A stretch of 64,000 nt of DNA, taken from positions 19,522 to 83,521 of the forward strand of contig NZ_CABFVH010000024.1 of assembly GCF_902141855.1 (NCBI RefSeq), in the 5' to 3' direction. Of the stretch, positions 60,205 through 64,000 are shown in pieces; the stretch's first letter is position 1, and every line of letters begins with the position of its first letter. The notes beneath the pieces were generated by a model. That model saw only the letters and a program-made list of their open reading frames with translations. It was not told where the DNA came from and ran no database searches. The position numbers were made by a program, and so were the translations under genes. The stretch is from Methylobacterium dankookense (lineage in GTDB: Bacteria; Pseudomonadota; Alphaproteobacteria; Rhizobiales; Beijerinckiaceae).

Positions 60205-62925
60205 ATGCTACACGCCTCTCCGCCCCCTGGATTGAATGCAATCATGCGCCTGCGCACCGTCCTTGCCTTGGTCTTCGCAGGCAGCGCGCTCGTCTTGACG
60301 TTCATCGGCACCCTGACCGTGTCACGCTTCGTCGCCGCGCGCGCCCAGATCCGTGCCGAGGCGCGGATGGCCGACCTTTCCGGCCAGTTGCGTCACCTGA
60401 TCGAGGCCAACATCGCCGAACGCCTGAACGACATGCAGGTGCTGACCAGCGTCGCAGGCAGCACCGCGACGACACCGCAGGCTCGGCGCACCTGGGTCGA
60501 GGCGCTCCGCACCGCCTATCCGGCTTACGCGTGGATCGGCTTCGCCGACCGCGACGGCCTCGTCACGGCGAGCACCGGCGGCCTGTTGGAAGGCGTGAGC
60601 GTCGCCACGCGACCTTGGTTCCGCAGCGGGCTCGAAGGACCTTCCGTCAGCGACGTGCACGAGGCGCTCCTGCTCGCCCGCGCGCTGCCCGAACTGCCCC
60701 ACGGCGAGCCAAGGCGCTTCGTGGACGTCTCCGCCCCGCTGCGGGACGGGGCGGGGTCGGTGACGGGCGTGGTCGGAGGCCATCTCAGCCTCCCCTGGTT
60801 GCGTGAGTTGAGCCGGGCAGCTGTCGCCCCCGTGCTCGCCCGCGACCCGAGCGTCGAGGTGCTGATCCTGGCGGGCGACGGAACGGTGGTGCTCGGACCG
60901 GGCGACCGGCAAGGCGAGCGGATGCTCGGGGACCTTCCGGCCATCGACATGCTCGCCGCAGGCGCCGAGGAGGCTACCGCGCGTGGCGTCTGGCCGGACG
61001 GGCACGACTATTTCACGGGCGCGAGCCGCACGCGGATATCGGTAGAGCGCCCGTCGCTGCCCTGGAGCGTGATGGTTCGTCAGCGCGTCGATGTCGCCCT
61101 GGCACCCACGCGATCGTTCGTGTTCCAGCTCGCGACCGGCGGCGCGGCCTTCGCCCTGCTGTCGGCATTCCTCGGCTGGCTTGCGGCCGAACGTCTCGCC
61201 CGGCCGTTGCATGCGCTGGTCGCCGCCGCAAATCGGATCGGCGACGTGGCCGACGTGCGGTTGCCCCGACCGCGCGGCTACATCGAGATCAAGGGGCTGA
61301 CGGACGCCCTCGGCGCGCTGCTGGCACGCCTCGGCGAGCGTGACCGTGCCTTAGCGTCCGTGAACGCGGAGCTTGAGCGACGGGTCGCCGACCGTACCGC
61401 CGAACTGGTCGATGCCCGCGACAGGGCGGAGGCCGCGCAGGCCCATGCCGAGGCAGGCGAGCGCGCCAAGGGCGAGTTCCTGGCGACGATGAGCCACGAG
61501 ATCCGCACGCCATTGAACGCTATCAAGGGCTTCAGCGACCTGATGCTCCAGGATGCGGCTCTCACGACGGGCCAGCGGCAGCACCTGGGGCGGGTACGGA
61601 CCGCCTGCTCCGTCCTGATCACGGTCGTCAACGACATCCTCGACCTCGCCCGCGTCGAGTCGGGCCGGATCGAACTAGAGCAGAAGCCTTTCTCGCCCCG
61701 CACCCTGATCGAGGAAACCGTTGCCCTTCTCCAGGGGCTAGCCGAAGACAAGGGGCTGACGTCGTGCGTCGACATTGACCCGGACCTGCCCCCTTACCTG
61801 AAGGGGGATGCTGTTCGGCTTGGGCAGGTGCTGCTCAACCTCCTCAACAACGCGATCAAGTTCACGGCGAAAGGTTCGGTCACGGTCCGCGCCGGATATG
61901 TCGAGCAGGAGATCGGTGCGTACCTTCACGTGGTGGTCGAGGACACCGGCATCGGCATTCCCGCGACCGTGCAGGCTCGCTTGTTCGAGCGCTTCTCGCA
62001 GGCCGATAGCGGCACGGCGCGGCGATACGGCGGGAGCGGCCTGGGACTGGCCATCGCCAAAGGCTTGGTCGACGCCATGGGCGGCAGGATCGCGCTCGTC
62101 AGTTATGAGGGGAGGGGCGCTGCCTTCTCGTTCTCCGTGCCGCTCGCACGCGCGGAATGCCAGGCTGCCGAGGCGCCCGCGATGCAGGATGGGGGGCTCC
62201 TCGGCAGCTTTAAGGGCCGTCTTCTCCTCGTGGACGACTCCGAGGTCAACCGCGAGGTCGCCAGGGCCGTGCTGGAGCGCGGCGGCTACGCCGTGGACAC
62301 CGTGGCGAGCGGGCCGGAAGCCTTGTCTGCGGTCACAGCACGCCGGTACGACCTCGTGTTGATGGACGTGCAGATGCCGGGAATGGACGGCATCGCGGCG
62401 ACGCGCGCGATTCGGGCGCTTGCCGATCCCGCGCGCGACGTGCCGATCGTGGCGATGACGGCGAACGTGTTGCCGGAACAGGTCGCCGGATGCAGGGCCG
62501 CTGGCATGGTGGGTCACGTCGGCAAGCCCTTCGAGCAATCCGAGTTGTTCGCTGCGGTTGAGCGCTGGATCGGCCGGGACGACGGGCCTGGGACGAGCCG
62601 CGCGATCTTGGATCGCGCCGCGTTCGACGCGATGGCGGAGCTGGTCGGCCGCGACCGGATGGACGAGCTGCTGGCCAAGCTCGCAGAGGAACTTGCGCAC
62701 TGGCTCGCGACTTCCGCCTCCGTCGGTGCACGCGACGAGCTCGCCCGGCAAGCACATCAGCTGGTCTCGTCGGCAGGCGTGCTCGGTTTCACGGAGTTGG
62801 CGCGCCTGTGCATGGCGGTCGAACGGGCATGCGTCTCCAGCGGCGACTACGAGGCCCCCCTTGCCGCGATGCGGGTGGCGGCTGCCGAAGCGATCGGGCA
62901 AATCGATTCAATGCTCGCCGCGTGA
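60205..62925 (+). CDS. Membrane hybrid histidine kinase with receiver and HPt
   Basis: This 906-aa protein has an N-terminal span (LRTVLALVFAGSALVLTFIG), a periplasmic dCache-like sensor (about 40-300), a second span (QLATGGAAFALLSAFLGWLA) and a HAMP linker. HisKA follows (FLATMSHEIRTPLNAIKGFS), then HATPase (NNAIKFTAKG, GTGIGIP-type EDTGIGIP, GGSGLGLAIAKGL), a receiver (LMDVQMPGMDG, GKPFEQSEL) and an HPt domain (ARQAHQLVSSAGVLGF, with His). The start is ATG 60205 (AGGGG site) or 60244. The whole phosphorelay is thus on one chain, and the output regulator is not nearby. Confidence 0.9.
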   Translation: MLHASPPPGLNAIMRLRTVLALVFAGSALVLTFIGTLTVSRFVAARAQIRAEARMADLSGQLRHLIEANIAERLNDMQVLTSVAGSTATTPQARRTWVEALRTAYPAYAWIGFADRDGLVTASTGGLLEGVSVATRPWFRSGLEGPSVSDVHEALLLARALPELPHGEPRRFVDVSAPLRDGAGSVTGVVGGHLSLPWLRELSRAAVAPVLARDPSVEVLILAGDGTVVLGPGDRQGERMLGDLPAIDMLAAGAEEATARGVWPDGHDYFTGASRTRISVERPSLPWSVMVRQRVDVALAPTRSFVFQLATGGAAFALLSAFLGWLAAERLARPLHALVAAANRIGDVADVRLPRPRGYIEIKGLTDALGALLARLGERDRALASVNAELERRVADRTAELVDARDRAEAAQAHAEAGERAKGEFLATMSHEIRTPLNAIKGFSDLMLQDAALTTGQRQHLGRVRTACSVLITVVNDILDLARVESGRIELEQKPFSPRTLIEETVALLQGLAEDKGLTSCVDIDPDLPPYLKGDAVRLGQVLLNLLNNAIKFTAKGSVTVRAGYVEQEIGAYLHVVVEDTGIGIPATVQARLFERFSQADSGTARRYGGSGLGLAIAKGLVDAMGGRIALVSYEGRGAAFSFSVPLARAECQAAEAPAMQDGGLLGSFKGRLLLVDDSEVNREVARAVLERGGYAVDTVASGPEALSAVTARRYDLVLMDVQMPGMDGIAATRAIRALADPARDVPIVAMTANVLPEQVAGCRAAGMVGHVGKPFEQSELFAAVERWIGRDDGPGTSRAILDRAAFDAMAELVGRDRMDELLAKLAEELAHWLATSASVGARDELARQAHQLVSSAGVLGFTELARLCMAVERACVSSGDYEAPLAAMRVAAAEAIGQIDSMLAA

Positions 62926-63529
62926 GCATGGCGGTCGAGCCGATGCGCGACCGCGGGGCCGAAGCCTGCGGGGATGTCCCTGACGATGGCGCTATCGGCT
63001 TGCATCCGCCTCGAACGTGAGGCGTCCGGCGGCGGATTGGGGCGATCATCGCGTATTGGCATGCCCTCCCGATGGCCGAGAGGGAGGGGGCATGCGGACA
63101 GGACCAGCGCCCGGCGGTACCAGGACGCGTACGGTACGCCCCTTACGTATGGCGCGCTCCCCCTAGACCGCGCGGCTGATCATCGTAACGCGCCGCCGGC
63201 GGGCGCGACAGCGCCATTCGGGTAGGGGGCCAAGTCATGGTCGCACCCATCGGCCGTCGATATCGCCCGCGCCTACGGAGCGGCCGCAAGCCCGTCGTCC
63301 CGTCGGGATCGCGAGACCTCGAACCTTACCTTGAGCGTCCGATCGAAGGCTCCCACCCTCGCAGACGGGTGGCAAAACAACGCGTAGCCAGCCTCCGGAA
63401 GGCGTTTAGGCGAGGTAAGTGCCTCGCCATGGTCAAAAGCCGCCCCGTCGCGTGGAGTGGGCCCCTGGAGGTGGACGGATTGGACAAGGCTGATTGACCG
63501 GCTGGCTGGGTCTTCGAAGGATGAAGACC
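62926..63529 (+). other. Stretch between the kinase and the IS element, no gene
   Basis: About 600 bp carry only short frames. The last part should hold the left end of the insertion sequence, but its inverted repeat could not be fixed without the intact right end. Confidence 0.4.
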
Positions 63530-63880
63530 ATGGCTCGACACCGTTCCCACAGCGTCGCGTTCAAGCGGCAGGTCGCGCAGGAGTACCTGTCCGGCGAGAC
63601 GCTGCACGGCTTGGCCAAGCGCCACGATCTCTCGCGCAACCTCGTGCGCGTTTGGGTGCAGAAGTACGAGACGGGCGCTTTCGACGACGACGCGGCCGCC
63701 GCCGACACGATCCAGGCCTATGAGGCCCGCATCGCCGCGCTCGAACGGCTCGTCGGCCGGCAGGCGCTTGAGCTTGAGTTTTTAAAGGGGGCTCTGCGCA
63801 ACGGACCGCCGCCGCGAAGCGCGCCTACGTCCGTGATCACCGGCCCGGCAGCCTCTCCGTCGCTGCGGGATGCCAGCTGA
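63530..63880 (+). CDS. IS3-type transposase OrfA
   Basis: This 116-aa protein has a helix-turn-helix (FKRQVAQEYLSGETLHGLAK, RHDLSRNLVRVWVQKYETGA) and a leucine-zipper-like end (AYEARIAALERLVGRQALEL). This is the usual OrfA of IS3-family elements, which binds the IS ends. ATG 63530 has an AAGGA site. A canonical slippery heptamer near its end (63781-63787) would allow the OrfAB fusion. The original frame continues past it with unrelated residues and stops at 63880, as is normal for OrfA. Confidence 0.8.
   Translation: MARHRSHSVAFKRQVAQEYLSGETLHGLAKRHDLSRNLVRVWVQKYETGAFDDDAAAADTIQAYEARIAALERLVGRQALELEFLKGALRNGPPPRSAPTSVITGPAASPSLRDAS
63781..63787 (+). promoter_or_regulatory. -1 frameshift heptamer T TTA AAG
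   Basis: In the OrfA frame the codons read TTT TTA AAG, so T-TTA-AAG fits X-XXY-YYZ. The -1 frame then reads into the OrfB start, as expected for programmed frameshifting in IS3-type elements. Confidence 0.65.
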
Positions 63881-63903
63881 TGGGCTTGGCGCGCTCCACC
63901 TTG
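63790..63903 (+). pseudogene. IS3-type OrfB, first residues only
   Basis: The -1 frame relative to OrfA reads AKRAYVRDHRPGSLSVAAGC and QLMGLARST, the typical beginning of OrfB, a DDE transposase. Homology stops at about 63900, where a different mobile-element end begins, so the catalytic domain is lost and this copy is inactive. Confidence 0.7.
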
Positions 63904-64000
63904 TCAAACAGCGTTGAACATTGACCCTGGATCGGCGTCGAACTTTGACCCCCTGGATGGGTATGGCGGGACGCCCCTGATCAGCCCGGCGAAGGCGGGT
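63904..64000. mobile_element. End of another insertion sequence (IS21-like terminal repeats)
   Basis: Two related direct repeats, GTTGAACATTGACCC (63913-63927) and GTCGAACTTTGACCC (63937-63951), each followed by CTGGAT-like bases, resemble the multiple terminal repeats of IS21-type elements. This interrupts the IS3 OrfB and runs off the window, so its genes are not visible. Confidence 0.5.

Overview
The window is about 70% GC, densely coded and alphaproteobacterial. A Methylobacterium-like organism is the best guess: there is a full-length PqqC, a FixK/FNR-type regulatory layer, a cyo quinol oxidase with an adjacent MFS gene, and a phaA-phaB-phasin set. This assignment is inference from gene content, since no rRNA or tRNA gene is present.

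Layout. (1) 1-3.9 kb: the 3' end of norB, then norQ and norD (nitric oxide reductase and its maturation), a DUF4142 protein and a tiny membrane protein. (2) 4.4-11 kb: a stand-alone pqqC, a frameshifted CBS protein, a lone receiver, a Crp/FixK regulator, pdxH with a coupled small gene, a histone-deacetylase-fold amidohydrolase and a PAS-PAS-XRE regulator. (3) 11-20.7 kb: a YihY/BrkB membrane protein, two large PAS/GAF sensor kinases, a ferritin-like remnant, a receiver and a small protein in a stretch of lower GC. (4) 21.3-34 kb: a universal stress protein coupled to a small cytochrome c, an FNR-type Fe-S regulator, the complete nosRZDFYLX operon (nitrous oxide reduction, minus strand) and a ferritin-like protein. 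(5) 34.5-40.2 kb: cyoABCD and an MFS transporter (minus strand). (6) 40.8-46.4 kb: a third Crp-family regulator, a Cys-rich protein, a decayed double-receiver pseudogene, a cNMP-CBS-DUF294 protein and a DEDDh exonuclease. (7) 46.5-57.6 kb: acetate and PHB metabolism, with acs, a DUF485 gene, actP, adk and ppa on the minus strand, divergent from phaA-phaB-phasin, then a PAS protein and an intracellular PHB depolymerase. (8) 57.9-64 kb: a TnpB fragment, an unrecognised 297-aa protein, a hybrid kinase with HPt, and an IS3-type element cut by the end of another IS.

The unifying theme is life at low oxygen. Five perfect TTGA-N6-TCAA boxes, plus one box and one site with a single mismatch, lie upstream of pqqC, the receiver gene, pdxH, usp-cytochrome c, the nosR/ferritin-like intergenic region, the 40.8-kb Crp gene and (weakly) the FNR gene. 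Three Crp/Fnr regulators are encoded here, and one carries Fe-S-type cysteines. This looks like a microaerobic/denitrification regulon. It includes second-look members (pqqC, pdxH) whose enzymes use O2 as a substrate. A second module pairs acetate activation (acs, actP) with co-oriented adk and ppa, which would recycle the AMP and PPi made by Acs, and with divergent phaAB, which would store the acetyl-CoA as PHB. TGC-N3-GCA palindromes sit in the shared acs/phaA promoter region.

No CRISPR array, tRNA, rRNA or clear prophage was seen. Most long antisense reading frames here are high-GC shadows and were left out.
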